A DNA stretch of 64,000 nucleotides from Pedobacter panaciterrae (GTDB taxonomy: Bacteria > Bacteroidota > Bacteroidia > Sphingobacteriales > Sphingobacteriaceae): contig NZ_JABMKW010000020.1 of NCBI RefSeq assembly GCF_013204795.1, positions 620,001-684,000 on the forward strand, written 5' to 3'. Below the pieces are notes generated by a model that saw nothing but the letters and a program-made list of their open reading frames with translations, was not told the DNA's origin and ran no database searches. How positions within the stretch are numbered: position 1 is the stretch's first letter; each line of letters opens with the position of its first letter. Made by a program: the position numbers and the translations under genes. This document shows, in pieces, positions 1 through 9,274 of the stretch.

Positions 1-32
1 GAGAGCCTTTTTTTACATTGAAAGTAAAAAAA

Positions 33-132
33 GGGCAAGCACCTCTTATCGCATCGCTACAACTTTCTACCCTTGCTTCGTTCCCGACCTGGGGGAGTTC
101 AAAAGGAGCTGATCGTAAAAGACTTGCCCGCC
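33..132 (-). ncRNA. ffs: Signal recognition particle RNA (small bacterial 4.5S type)
   Basis: Read on the minus strand, this roughly 100-nt segment is closed by a GGGCAAG/CTTGCCC end stem and carries the SRP hairpin tip CAGGTCGGGAACGAAGCA, matching the conserved Ffh-binding region (CAGGTCCGGAAGGAAGCA in E. coli). Seven T residues follow the closing stem directly (26-32 on the plus strand are A), so the end stem probably also serves as the terminator. A Bacteroidota-type promoter sits immediately upstream. The RNA binds Ffh and targets nascent membrane proteins. Exact ends are inferred from the stem and may be off by a few bases. Confidence 0.88.
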
Positions 133-133
133 A

Positions 134-164
134 CAAAAGTAGCAAAAGACCTGAATCTACGAAA
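134..164 (-). promoter_or_regulatory. ffs promoter, Bacteroidota -33/-7 type
   Basis: On the minus strand TTTC (164-161), 19 nt, then TACTTTTG (141-134). The -7 box matches TAnnTTTG exactly and the spacing is ideal. The predicted start falls at the first bases of the SRP RNA. Confidence 0.7.
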
Positions 165-583
165 GGAAAATCACCAAATATTTCAACTTTTTAAAGGAAA
201 TAAAGATAATCAATTGACGTTAAAGAGATTGAGTTTGTAAATAATTTAATATTTCCCTTATATTTAGATAACCTTACAAGGGAACACACTAGATTAAATA
301 GAAGAAAATCAAAAAACCGACAGCAAAAAACAAGAAAAATTGCGTTTAAAGCACGTAAAGCCATTTGTAATTATTTTGTTATGCAAAATAATTCTAAATA
401 ACACCATTACCAACATCATAAATTAAAACGATGTAATTTACTAATATGATAATTAAGTACGCACTTCATTGCCAAGTACTGCTTTTTTTCTAAAAAATAT
501 GTGAATATTATAATTCCTTGAATTTTATTCGTATCTTAGTGTCCTAAATACACTATACCAAAACTAATATTTAAACGAGACTT
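165..583. other. AT-rich intergenic region upstream of gltB
   Basis: About 420 nt without a credible gene. It holds the region upstream of ffs on one side and the gltB leader on the other. The only clear structure is the 10-bp inverted repeat at 369-393. A weak -7-like TATCTTAG lies at 532-539, about 45 nt before gltB, with no good -33 partner. Confidence 0.5.
369..393. repeat. Perfect 10-bp inverted repeat upstream of gltB
   Basis: AATTATTTTG, 5-nt spacer, CAAAATAATT. The symmetry suits a dimeric regulator about 190 nt before gltB, but it is too AT-rich to be a strong hairpin. An operator role is inference only. Confidence 0.4.
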
Positions 584-3500
584 ATGGAACCAAAACAAGA
601 TAACCAAGGGTTATATGACCAGCGTTTTGAGCACGATGCCTGCGGTATCGGATTTGTTGCCCATATAAAAGGCAGGAAATCACAGCAAATTATTTCTGAC
701 GCTATAACCATTCTTGAAAATCTTGATCACCGCGGGGCTTGCGGAGCTGAAATCAATACAGGTGATGGGGCTGGTATTATGATACAAATACCCCATGAAT
801 TCCTGTATGACGAGTGTCTCAAAATCGGATTCAGTTTAAATGAATCTGGAGATTACGGCGTCGGAATGCTATTCCTACCCAAAGATGTGAAGGCAAGAGA
901 AGAATGTAGGGAAATTATTTACCGCGCTGCCGAAAAACTAAACCTGGAAGTTCTGGGCTTTAGAAAGGTAATAACCAATACAGAAGGTATTGGCGATATG
1001 GCCTTGTCAGTAGAACCGGAAATGGAACAGGTATTTATTGCCCGTCCTTATGCAATTGCAGCAGGTGCAGATTTTGAACGTAAACTGTACGTATTTAAAA
1101 ACTACCTGTCTAAAACAATTAATAATACTGTAAAAGGTATTAATGGCGACTTTTACATTGCTTCTTTTTCGTCAAGAACAATTGTATATAAAGGTCAGCT
1201 AACTTCACTGCAAGTTAGAAGCTATTTTACTGAGCTTAGCGATAAACGTGTGGTTTCAGCTTTTGGTTTAGTTCACTCGCGTTTTGCTACAAACACTTTC
1301 CCTTCCTGGAGGCTGGCACAACCTTTCAGGTATATCGCTCATAATGGAGAGATCAATACTTTGCAGGGTAACCTTAACTGGTTCAGAGCAAGTGTTAAAT
1401 CTTTTGCTTCTTCTTACTTTACTCCTGAAGAATTAAATATTTTACTTCCTGTAATTGATGAATCTAACTCAGATTCGGGATGTTTAGACAATATAGTAGA
1501 ATTACTACTTCACTCTGGTCGTTCTTTACCACACGTTCTTATGATGTTAATTCCTGAAGCGTGGGATGGTAATGACGATATGGATGAACTGAAACAAGCT
1601 TTTTATAAATTCCATGCTACTTTAATGGAGCCTTGGGATGGACCAGCGGCAGTTTCATTTACCGATGGAAACCTTATAGGTGCTACATTAGATAGAAACG
1701 GACTTCGTCCGCAAAGATATGCCATCACTGAGGATGACCGTGTAATTATGGCATCTGAGGCTGGCGCACTAGCTCTTGACCAAAGCAAAATCATTGAGAA
1801 AGGAAGATTAACTCCTGGAAAAATGTTTGTGGTAGATATGGAGCAAGGCAGAATCATTAGTGACGCTGAAATTAAACAACAGGTATGTGGTAGCAAGCCT
1901 TATGGCGACTGGATCAATAAATACCAAATCAGACTGGAAGAACTTCCTGATCCAAGATTAGTATTTAGCAATCTGTCTCAGGAGTCTATTTTTAGATACC
2001 AACAGGTTTTTGGCTATAGCAGAGAAGATATTGATCTAATCTTAAAACCAATGGCTCAGGACGGCAAAGAACCAATTGGTTCAATGGGTACTGATATTCC
2101 TTTGGCTATCCTTTCTCAAAAACCACAACACTTAGCCTCATACTTTAAGCAGTTATTTGCCCAGGTTACTAACCCACCAATTGACCCTATCAGGGAAAAA
2201 GTGGTAATGAGTTTAGCCGGTTTTATGGGTAATAACGGTAATATATTGGAAGAAAATGCAATGCAATGTCATTGTGTAGGCATTAAACATCCTATATTAA
2301 CCAACCTTGAACTTGAGAAATTAAGAAGTATAGATACCGGAGTATTCCAATCCAAAACACTACAAACTTATTTCAGAGCAGATGGCAACCCGGGTGCATT
2401 AGCTAAAGGTATCGAAAGGCTTTGCCGCTATGCTGTTGATGCTGTTGAAGATGGTTTCCAGGTAATTATCCTTTCTGACAGGGCTCTTGATTCTGAGCAT
2501 GCTGCCATTCCTTCGTTATTAGCTGTTTCAGCCGTTCACCATCACTTAATCCGTAAAGGATATAGAGGTGCTGTGGGTATTGTGGTTGAGGCTGGTGATG
2601 TTTGGGAAGTTCATCATTTTGCAACTTTAATTGGTTTTGGTGCAACTGCAGTAAATCCTTACCTGGCTTTAGAAACTATTGCTGGTTTTGAAACTGAACT
2701 TCAAGAGAAAAAAGAAAAATTATTCCAAAATTATATCTACGCGGTTAACAATGGTTTGTTAAAGATATTCTCTAAAATGGGTATATCTACATTACAATCG
2801 TACCATGGTGCTCAGATATTCGAAATTCTTGGATTACATAAAAGTGTAGTAGACAACTACTTTACCGGAGCTGTTTCAAGAATCGGTGGATTAGGCTTAG
2901 ACGAAATAGCTAAAGAAACGTTGATTAAACACAACAGGATCTTTAAACTAGCTAACCGTCCGGATGCTATTTTACCTACTGGTGGTAACTATAAATGGAA
3001 ACGTAAAGGTGAACAGCATTTGTTCAACCCTCAAACCATCCACTTGTTGCAAAACGCTACAAGGAAAAATGATTACAGCACTTATAAGCAATACTCTAAA
3101 CTGGTAAACGAGCAAACAAACCAGGCTTATACAATAAGAGGTTTATTTGAATTCAGTTACAATCGCCCGGCTATTTCTTTAGAAGAGGTTGAACCAGTTG
3201 AAAATATCTTTAAAAGATTTGCTACCGGAGCAATGTCGTTCGGTTCCATCTCTCACGAAGCACACTCTACATTAGCTATTGCAATGAACCGTATTGGTGG
3301 AAAAAGCAATACCGGCGAGGGTGGTGAAGATGAGTTGAGATATGAAGTGCTTGAAAATGGTGACTCAATGCGCTCTGCAATTAAGCAAATCGCTTCTGCA
3401 CGTTTTGGTGTAACTAGTTACTACCTTACCAATGCAGATGAGTTACAAATTAAAATGGCACAGGGTGCAAAACCTGGTGAAGGTGGTCAGTTACCTGGAC

Positions 3501-5095
3501 ACAAAGTAGATGATTGGATTGCAAAAGTTCGTCACGCTACTCCGGGAGTAGGGTTGATCTCTCCTCCGCCACACCACGATATTTATTCTATCGAGGATTT
3601 GGCACAGTTAATATTCGATTTAAAAAATGCTAACAGAGAAGCACGAATCAACGTAAAACTGGTTTCTAAAGCTGGTGTTGGTACTATTGCTGCAGGAGTA
3701 GCTAAAGCACATGCTGATGTAATTCTGGTATCAGGATTTGATGGTGGTACAGGTGCATCTCCGTTAACTTCAATACAACATGCTGGTTTACCTTGGGAAC
3801 TTGGATTAGCTGAAGCGCACCAAACGCTTGTTAAAAACCGCTTGCGTAGCAGGGTTGTGTTACAAACAGACGGACAGCTAAAAACAGGTAGAGATATTGC
3901 AATTGCAACTTTACTTGGAGCCGAAGAATGGGGTGTTGCAACTGCAGCTCTTGTAACCGCAGGATGTATTATGATGCGTAAATGCCATTTAAATACTTGC
4001 CCTGTTGGTGTTGCTACTCAAGATCCTAACTTAAGAAAACTATTTACAGGTGAAGCGGATCACGTAGTTAACCTATTCTATTTCTTGGCTCAGGAGTTAA
4101 GAGAAACAATGGCTGAACTTGGTTTCAGAAGCGTTGAAGAAATGGTTGGTCAATCTGACGCATTAAAAGTACGTGCAATAGCTCAGGAAGACTGGAAACA
4201 AAAAGACCTTGACCTTTCTGCAATTTTATATAAAGCACCAGATAATGGATTAAGCTTATTTAAAACAGAAGATCAGGATCACGGATTATCAGAAATTCTG
4301 GATCACGAATTAATCAAAGCTGCACAGCCTGCATTATTTAACAAAGAGCCTATATATAAGGAGTTCGAAGTTAAAAATACCAACCGTGCAATTGGCACCA
4401 TGCTTTCAAACGAAGTTTCGAAAATATACAAATCACAAGGTTTACCTGCTGATACCATCAATTTCAAATTCAAAGGTTCTGCTGGTCAGAGTTTCGGAGC
4501 ATTTGCTACTAGAGGTATCTCATTACATCTTGAAGGCGAGGCCAATGATTATGTAGGTAAAGGACTTTCGGGAGCAAGATTATCGATTTTCCCTTTCAGT
4601 ACTACTAAATATGTACCTGAGCAAAACATCATTATCGGCAACGTGGCTCTTTATGGTGCAACTTCTGGTGAGCTGTTTGTAAGAGGGCAGGCGGGTGAAA
4701 GATTCGCGGTACGTAACTCTGGTGCAACTGCTGTTGTCGAAGGACTTGGAGATCACGGTTGTGAATACATGACTGGCGGCGAGGTATTGGTTATTGGCGA
4801 TACAGGTAGCAACTTTGCGGCTGGTATGAGCGGTGGTATTGCATGGATCTATAATGTTAAAGGTGATTTTGCAAACAAATGCAATAAAGAGATGGTAGAT
4901 CTGGATCCTCTTGATGAACAGGATGAACTACGTATCACTCATTTATTAAAGAAACATCTTCAGCTTACAGAAAGTAGTGTAGCTAAATTCTTGCTAGACG
5001 ACTGGGCAACACAATCTGCACATTTTATCAAAGTATTCCCTAAAGAATACAAAGCAGTATTAATGAACAAAAGTAACAAACTGAAAATATCTTAA
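584..5095 (+). CDS. gltB: Glutamate synthase, large (alpha) subunit
   Basis: Large subunit of glutamate synthase (GOGAT), which uses glutamine amide nitrogen to make glutamate from 2-oxoglutarate. At 1503 residues it is full length for bacterial GltB. The N-terminal class-II amidotransferase nucleophile is Cys20 in HDACGIGF, which implies removal of a 19-residue propeptide. The FMN-binding synthase domain follows, with the 3Fe-4S cluster cysteines at about 1128, 1134 and 1139 (CIMMRKC then HLNTC), and then the C-terminal GXGXG beta-helix. The ATG places the nucleophile at a normal distance. gltD starts 3 nt after the stop, so the two are one operon. A 97-residue antisense frame inside it is a shadow. 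Confidence 0.98.
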   Translation: MEPKQDNQGLYDQRFEHDACGIGFVAHIKGRKSQQIISDAITILENLDHRGACGAEINTGDGAGIMIQIPHEFLYDECLKIGFSLNESGDYGVGMLFLPKDVKAREECREIIYRAAEKLNLEVLGFRKVITNTEGIGDMALSVEPEMEQVFIARPYAIAAGADFERKLYVFKNYLSKTINNTVKGINGDFYIASFSSRTIVYKGQLTSLQVRSYFTELSDKRVVSAFGLVHSRFATNTFPSWRLAQPFRYIAHNGEINTLQGNLNWFRASVKSFASSYFTPEELNILLPVIDESNSDSGCLDNIVELLLHSGRSLPHVLMMLIPEAWDGNDDMDELKQAFYKFHATLMEPWDGPAAVSFTDGNLIGATLDRNGLRPQRYAITEDDRVIMASEAGALALDQSKIIEKGRLTPGKMFVVDMEQGRIISDAEIKQQVCGSKPYGDWINKYQIRLEELPDPRLVFSNLSQESIFRYQQVFGYSREDIDLILKPMAQDGKEPIGSMGTDIPLAILSQKPQHLASYFKQLFAQVTNPPIDPIREKVVMSLAGFMGNNGNILEENAMQCHCVGIKHPILTNLELEKLRSIDTGVFQSKTLQTYFRADGNPGALAKGIERLCRYAVDAVEDGFQVIILSDRALDSEHAAIPSLLAVSAVHHHLIRKGYRGAVGIVVEAGDVWEVHHFATLIGFGATAVNPYLALETIAGFETELQEKKEKLFQNYIYAVNNGLLKIFSKMGISTLQSYHGAQIFEILGLHKSVVDNYFTGAVSRIGGLGLDEIAKETLIKHNRIFKLANRPDAILPTGGNYKWKRKGEQHLFNPQTIHLLQNATRKNDYSTYKQYSKLVNEQTNQAYTIRGLFEFSYNRPAISLEEVEPVENIFKRFATGAMSFGSISHEAHSTLAIAMNRIGGKSNTGEGGEDELRYEVLENGDSMRSAIKQIASARFGVTSYYLTNADELQIKMAQGAKPGEGGQLPGHKVDDWIAKVRHATPGVGLISPPPHHDIYSIEDLAQLIFDLKNANREARINVKLVSKAGVGTIAAGVAKAHADVILVSGFDGGTGASPLTSIQHAGLPWELGLAEAHQTLVKNRLRSRVVLQTDGQLKTGRDIAIATLLGAEEWGVATAALVTAGCIMMRKCHLNTCPVGVATQDPNLRKLFTGEADHVVNLFYFLAQELRETMAELGFRSVEEMVGQSDALKVRAIAQEDWKQKDLDLSAILYKAPDNGLSLFKTEDQDHGLSEILDHELIKAAQPALFNKEPIYKEFEVKNTNRAIGTMLSNEVSKIYKSQGLPADTINFKFKGSAGQSFGAFATRGISLHLEGEANDYVGKGLSGARLSIFPFSTTKYVPEQNIIIGNVALYGATSGELFVRGQAGERFAVRNSGATAVVEGLGDHGCEYMTGGEVLVIGDTGSNFAAGMSGGIAWIYNVKGDFANKCNKEMVDLDPLDEQDELRITHLLKKHLQLTESSVAKFLLDDWATQSAHFIKVFPKEYKAVLMNKSNKLKIS

Positions 5096-5098
5096 ATA

Positions 5099-6565
5099 AT
5101 GGGAAAAGTAACTGGATTTTTAGAATACGAAAGAACTGCTCCTTTAAAAGAAGATGCAAAAGAGCGTTTAAAACATTATAATGAATTCGTAAAGAATTTT
5201 GAACTGGAGGAAGTTAACAAAGAAGCAGCCAGATGCATGGATTGCGGTGTTCCTTTCTGTCAGTCGGGTTGTCCTTTAGGCAACGTGATTCCTGAATTCA
5301 ATGAAGCTGTATATAAAGGCGACTGGCATCTGGCCAGCACTATCTTGCTGAGCACAAACAACTTCCCTGAATTTACAGGAAGGATTTGCCCGGCACCATG
5401 CGAATCAGCATGTGTACTTGGAATTAACAAATCACCCGTATCAATTGAGGAAATAGAGAAACACATTATTGAAATTGCCTTTGATAAAGGTTATATTAAA
5501 GCAGAGCAACCGCTAATCCGCACTGGTAAAAAAGTAGCTGTTATCGGTTCAGGACCTGCAGGTTTAGCTGCTGCTGCTCAATTAAACAAAGCCGGACATG
5601 AGGTAGTTGTTTACGAACGTGACGACACACCAGGTGGTTTGCTTAACTATGGTATCCCAGATTTTAAATTACAAAAAGATGTTGTAACAAGACGCATCGC
5701 TTTAATGGAAAAAGAAGGTATCGTATTTAAATGTAACTCAAACGTAGGTGTAAATGTTGAATTGAATACCTTACTTAGAGATTTTCAATCAATTATTCTT
5801 GCTGGTGGATCAACCATTCCAAGAGATCTTCCTGCAAAAGGAAGAGAGGCGAAAGGTGTCCACTTTGCAATGGATTTCTTAAAACAACAAAACAAACGCG
5901 TTAAAAACTTCGCAGTTGATGGTGAAGCTATATTAGCAACCGGTAAAGATGTAATTGTAATTGGTGGTGGTGATACAGGATCTGATTGTATTGGTACTTC
6001 TAACCGTCAGGGTGCAAAATCGGTAACTCAATTTGAAATTATGCCGATGCCTTCGCAACAACGTACCAGCAACATGCCTTGGCCAACTTACCCAATGTTG
6101 TTAAAAGTAACTTCTTCTCATGAAGAGGGATGCGAAAGAGGATGGGGAGTAAATACCAAAGAGTTCATCAAAGACGAAAACGGAAATCTGAAAGCTGTAA
6201 AAGTTGTTGATGTAGAATGGGAAATTGACGCTAATGGTCGCCCGGTAAACTTCAAAGAAAAAGCAGGAACAGAACGTGATCTTCCTTGTCAGCTTGTTCT
6301 TTTAGCTATGGGTTTTTTACATCCTCAAAAGGAAGGATTAATTGAAAATCTTGGTGTTGAGCTTGACAACAGAGGAAACGTAAAAGCTGAAGAAGGTAAA
6401 TACCAAACCAATATTGCTAAGATCTTTGCTGCCGGTGATATGCGCCGTGGACAATCATTAGTAGTTTGGGCAATATCTGAAGGAAGAGAAGCGGCCAGAA
6501 AAGTAGATCAATACTTAATGGGACACAGTAGTTTGCCATCAAAAGATGGTATTCCATACGCTTAA
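5099..6565 (+). CDS. gltD: Glutamate synthase, small (beta) subunit
   Basis: FAD-containing small subunit (488 aa) that passes NAD(P)H electrons to GltB. N-terminal cysteines C46, C49, C54 and C58 (CMDCGVPFCQSGC) and a second set around CPAPCESAC form the 4Fe-4S sites. The FAD-binding GSGPAGLAAAA motif is near residue 150, and the NAD(P)H-binding GGGDTGSDC motif lies near residue 290. Length is typical of the family. It begins 3 nt after gltB and is followed by a strong terminator, so gltBD is a complete two-gene operon. Confidence 0.97.
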   Translation: MGKVTGFLEYERTAPLKEDAKERLKHYNEFVKNFELEEVNKEAARCMDCGVPFCQSGCPLGNVIPEFNEAVYKGDWHLASTILLSTNNFPEFTGRICPAPCESACVLGINKSPVSIEEIEKHIIEIAFDKGYIKAEQPLIRTGKKVAVIGSGPAGLAAAAQLNKAGHEVVVYERDDTPGGLLNYGIPDFKLQKDVVTRRIALMEKEGIVFKCNSNVGVNVELNTLLRDFQSIILAGGSTIPRDLPAKGREAKGVHFAMDFLKQQNKRVKNFAVDGEAILATGKDVIVIGGGDTGSDCIGTSNRQGAKSVTQFEIMPMPSQQRTSNMPWPTYPMLLKVTSSHEEGCERGWGVNTKEFIKDENGNLKAVKVVDVEWEIDANGRPVNFKEKAGTERDLPCQLVLLAMGFLHPQKEGLIENLGVELDNRGNVKAEEGKYQTNIAKIFAAGDMRRGQSLVVWAISEGREAARKVDQYLMGHSSLPSKDGIPYA

Positions 6566-6584
6566 GTAGAGGTATAAATATTAT

Positions 6585-6630
6585 AACAAACAAAAGGCTC
6601 CGGTAAATATACCGGAGCCTTTTGTTTGTT
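6585..6630. terminator. Bidirectional terminator between gltD and the minus-strand run
   Basis: Long perfect hairpin: AACAAACAAAAGGCTCCGGT, 6-nt loop, and the complement ending in TTTTGTTTGTT. It lies between convergent genes and has T-rich ends on both strands. Confidence 0.9.
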
Positions 6631-6645
6631 GCTGCGTTTCTAATT

Positions 6646-7251
6646 TTAAAACTTAACACGCATTCCTATTCCCAGCTGAAAAATATCCGTTACAGTTAGT
6701 GCAGATGTATTTTGAAGATAATTGATCAGATAAAAATCATTCGTATTTGCCTCTATATAAAGACCAATTGCTCTGATACCCGTATTTTTCAAAAGTTTTT
6801 TTGCATCCAGCTCAATTTCGCTACTGAAAGCAAGATGCGGACGCAAAGCTTCTGACCAGTAATAATAATCATGAGCATATTGTCCGCTTGGAAATTTAAA
6901 TGACAGCTCCTTATGAAAAGTATAAGTAGCAAATATTGCAGGATTAAAAGGATAAATTTTCCCCCATTCTTTCAATTTAATAGCCCATGGTTTATAGCCA
7001 AATTTAGCAGTTGCTATATTCAAAACCCCACCTTTACTACCCGGTACAAATCCATAAAGTAAATCTAAATTACCTTTTTTGTTACCAAACAGTTCATAAC
7101 CAACACCTCCACTAAAATAACCTATACTTCCGGCATACTGTACAATTGCCTGATCAGGAATTAAGAATTTAAAACTTTGTGCAGATACTTTAGCACTACT
7201 TGCAACCAACAGCAAAAAAACGAAACGGAACTTAAAAATATACTCTCTCAA
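6646..7251 (-). CDS. Secreted protein, probable outer-membrane beta-barrel (hypothetical)
   Basis: 201 aa, family not recognised. The N-terminus has a Sec signal peptide (hydrophobic FVFLLLVASSAKVSAQ, likely cut after the Ala-Gln region). The mature part is rich in alternating aromatic/Gly strands and ends in an aromatic-basic strand finishing with Phe (GIGMRVKF), the usual C-terminal signature of small outer-membrane barrels. The start lies 20 nt inside the 3' end of the upstream phosphoesterase gene, so the two are translationally coupled. The barrel assignment rests on strand pattern only. Confidence 0.6.
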   Translation of the reverse strand: MREYIFKFRFVFLLLVASSAKVSAQSFKFLIPDQAIVQYAGSIGYFSGGVGYELFGNKKGNLDLLYGFVPGSKGGVLNIATAKFGYKPWAIKLKEWGKIYPFNPAIFATYTFHKELSFKFPSGQYAHDYYYWSEALRPHLAFSSEIELDAKKLLKNTGIRAIGLYIEANTNDFYLINYLQNTSALTVTDIFQLGIGMRVKF

Positions 7252-8026
7252 AACTTATCTTATTATTTACAATTTGTACAACTAAAAATTCCTTATTTGC
7301 CATCGCGCTTGTGATCACGTAGGGAATACCCGAATCATCCGGATAAAAGAGATTATAATTATGAGTATGCGCGTTAAGTGATGCCAGGAAGCCTGGAGTT
7401 TGAGCAAGTGTGGTTGTATAATCCTTGATTAATTTGCTGTCAAAATCTTCTGAATTAACCGGCACATGAGAAATACCTACAAAACCTTTAATCCCGGGCG
7501 ATGGTTTCAATTCATTTTTTAACCAGGGAATATTGGGCACCTGACCATTGAAATTATACTCCCGGCTATTGCTATCGTGGCAAACGAATTTTACACCTCC
7601 GTATATAAAAGAATAATTAAGTTCGCCAAACATATGCTGGAATGTTTCCTTACCACGGGCTGTTTCGTCGTGATTTCCTATAACAGCTACATAGGGAGCA
7701 TGAAGATCTTCAAGAGTTCTTGAAATCCAAAGCATTTCCTTTAAAACACCAAATTCAGTAATATCACCAGCCAGAACTACAAAGTCAATCCCCTTAATAG
7801 CATTCACGGCTTTACAAAACTTTACCGTTTCGTCTCGTGATTTCTGGCTATCGCCAGTTAAAACGAAAGTTACGGTATCATCATCCGCACCATTACCCAA
7901 TCTTTTCAGATTGGTGGCATTTACATCCTTTAAAGAAATTTTATCAAAAGTTTGATTCGGACTAAACTCAAAATGGTTACAACTTGCTAAAGCAGCACAG
8001 AGTAGAAATAGTAAAAATATTCGCAT
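7232..8026 (-). CDS. Metallophosphoesterase lipoprotein (calcineurin-like)
   Basis: 264 aa from the chosen ATG. The Met eight codons further upstream is less likely because starting here gives a clean lipoprotein signal (RIFLLFLLCAALASC, lipidated Cys16). A -7-like TTAATTTG also ends four bases before this ATG. Metallophosphoesterase motifs occur in order: GDSQK, LAGDITEFG, GNHDE, a His in SHVPV and NAHTHN. These bind the two metal ions. The substrate is unknown. Predicted location is the periplasm or outer membrane. It overlaps the downstream barrel protein by 20 nt. Confidence 0.8.
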   Translation of the reverse strand: MRIFLLFLLCAALASCNHFEFSPNQTFDKISLKDVNATNLKRLGNGADDDTVTFVLTGDSQKSRDETVKFCKAVNAIKGIDFVVLAGDITEFGVLKEMLWISRTLEDLHAPYVAVIGNHDETARGKETFQHMFGELNYSFIYGGVKFVCHDSNSREYNFNGQVPNIPWLKNELKPSPGIKGFVGISHVPVNSEDFDSKLIKDYTTTLAQTPGFLASLNAHTHNYNLFYPDDSGIPYVITSAMANKEFLVVQIVNNKISFERVYF

Positions 8027-8066
8027 ACCACAAATTAAAGGGATATACAAATTTTGAATGTCAGGA

Positions 8067-8723
8067 CTATTTCATAGTTGGATTCTTTTTACCAACCAGT
8101 AACATTTCAATAGTTTTTTGCAATCTGCCTATCCTTGTTTGTTCTTGTTTGGCCGTAAGAATCCACAATACATATTCTTTTTTATGAGAATAGGCGAGGG
8201 TCTCGAAAAAAGACTGTGCTTGCGGATGCTGCAAAAATAACTTTGCCAAATCTGATGGCACCGTTACTTTTTTATTTTCAACATCTATAAACTCAGAAAA
8301 TTCATTTTTTTTAATTTCATTATTTCCAACACCAGATGCTTTTACCTGATCAATTGGTTTAATTCTAATACCTGTCCAGGTGTCGTCAATTGCTGCAGAA
8401 GCACACGGAGTAAGTTTATAAAGTTCCAGCTCATTCCATTTCTCCATCTTCAGATCGGTAACTATTCCGGAGGTCTTTTTTGGATAAACAATCCAAACTG
8501 TTTTTTTGTCATCTATTTTTGGTGCCCAGATTTTGAGTTCCCTGTTTAATTCTGAGCTATCCTTTACAAAAAGGAGTAGACCATTAAAATCGTCAGCAGA
8601 ATTGTTCACTAATGATATACTGCTAACATCACCTAAAATAGCAGTACCATTTTTGGGCGCATTTGCCAATAACACCTTAAAACCAGGTTTGAAGTACATT
8701 TTCTTTAATAACCCGTTCTCCAT
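8067..8723 (-). CDS. YdeI/OmpD-associated family protein
   Basis: 218 aa, no signal peptide. The C-terminal third contains the pattern VPSDLAKLFLQHP...FFETLAYSHKKEYVLWI...RIGRLQKTIEML, typical of the YdeI/OmdA (bacteriocin-protection-associated) family. The N-terminal part resembles the small DUF3052-like module (PGFKVLLANAP, then a hydrophobic FNGLLLFVKD). The molecular function is not established. It starts 20 nt after the TrmH gene and ends 40 nt before the phosphoesterase, so it is a middle member of the galK run. Confidence 0.72.
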   Translation of the reverse strand: MENGLLKKMYFKPGFKVLLANAPKNGTAILGDVSSISLVNNSADDFNGLLLFVKDSSELNRELKIWAPKIDDKKTVWIVYPKKTSGIVTDLKMEKWNELELYKLTPCASAAIDDTWTGIRIKPIDQVKASGVGNNEIKKNEFSEFIDVENKKVTVPSDLAKLFLQHPQAQSFFETLAYSHKKEYVLWILTAKQEQTRIGRLQKTIEMLLVGKKNPTMK

Positions 8724-8743
8724 AATATTGAAGTAGAAATATT

Positions 8744-9274
8744 TTACAGTCTTAATTTAGCAAAGAAATCCCAAAGCACAATACCTGCAGATATTACGAT
8801 ATTAAAAGAATGCTTTGTGCCAAACTGTGGAATTTCGATGCATTCATCAATCTGGGCCATCACTTCATCACTAACCCCATTAACTTCGTTACCAAAAATC
8901 AAAGCATATTTTTCAGAAGACTTCGGTTTATATGTATTTAGCATGATGCTGCCTGCAGCTTGTTCTATGCCAATAACCCGATACCCATCGGCTTTTAGAG
9001 ATGCTACAGCATCAAGAGTTGTTTCAAAATGAACCCATTCTACAGATTGGGTGGCACCAAGAGCTGTTTTTTCAATTTCTCTGTGCGGAGGCTGAGCCGT
9101 AATTCCACACAGATATAATTTTTCGATAGCAAAACCATCTGCCGTTCTAAAAACAGAGCCAATATTGTGCATACTTCGCACATTATCAAGTACTACAATA
9201 ACAGGTAGCTTCTCTTGTTCTTTAAATTCATCAACACCAACGCGGTTTAGCTCATCTAACTTTAGCTTTTTCAT
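8744..9274 (-). CDS. TrmH/SpoU-family RNA 2'-O-methyltransferase
   Basis: 176 aa, a compact SPOUT methyltransferase without an N-terminal substrate-binding domain. Motif 1 is NIGSVFRTADG, motif 2 is IFGNEVNGVSDEV and motif 3 is IEIPQFGTKHSFNIVISAG, which together form the trefoil-knot SAM site. The target (tRNA or rRNA ribose) cannot be read from the sequence. Its ATG shares a base with the galK stop codon, indicating coupled translation. Confidence 0.88.
   Translation of the reverse strand: MKKLKLDELNRVGVDEFKEQEKLPVIVVLDNVRSMHNIGSVFRTADGFAIEKLYLCGITAQPPHREIEKTALGATQSVEWVHFETTLDAVASLKADGYRVIGIEQAAGSIMLNTYKPKSSEKYALIFGNEVNGVSDEVMAQIDECIEIPQFGTKHSFNIVISAGIVLWDFFAKLRL

Noticed and set aside
1603-1896. 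97-codon antisense frame inside gltB
   Set aside because: Opposite frame of a strongly conserved coding region; a composition shadow.
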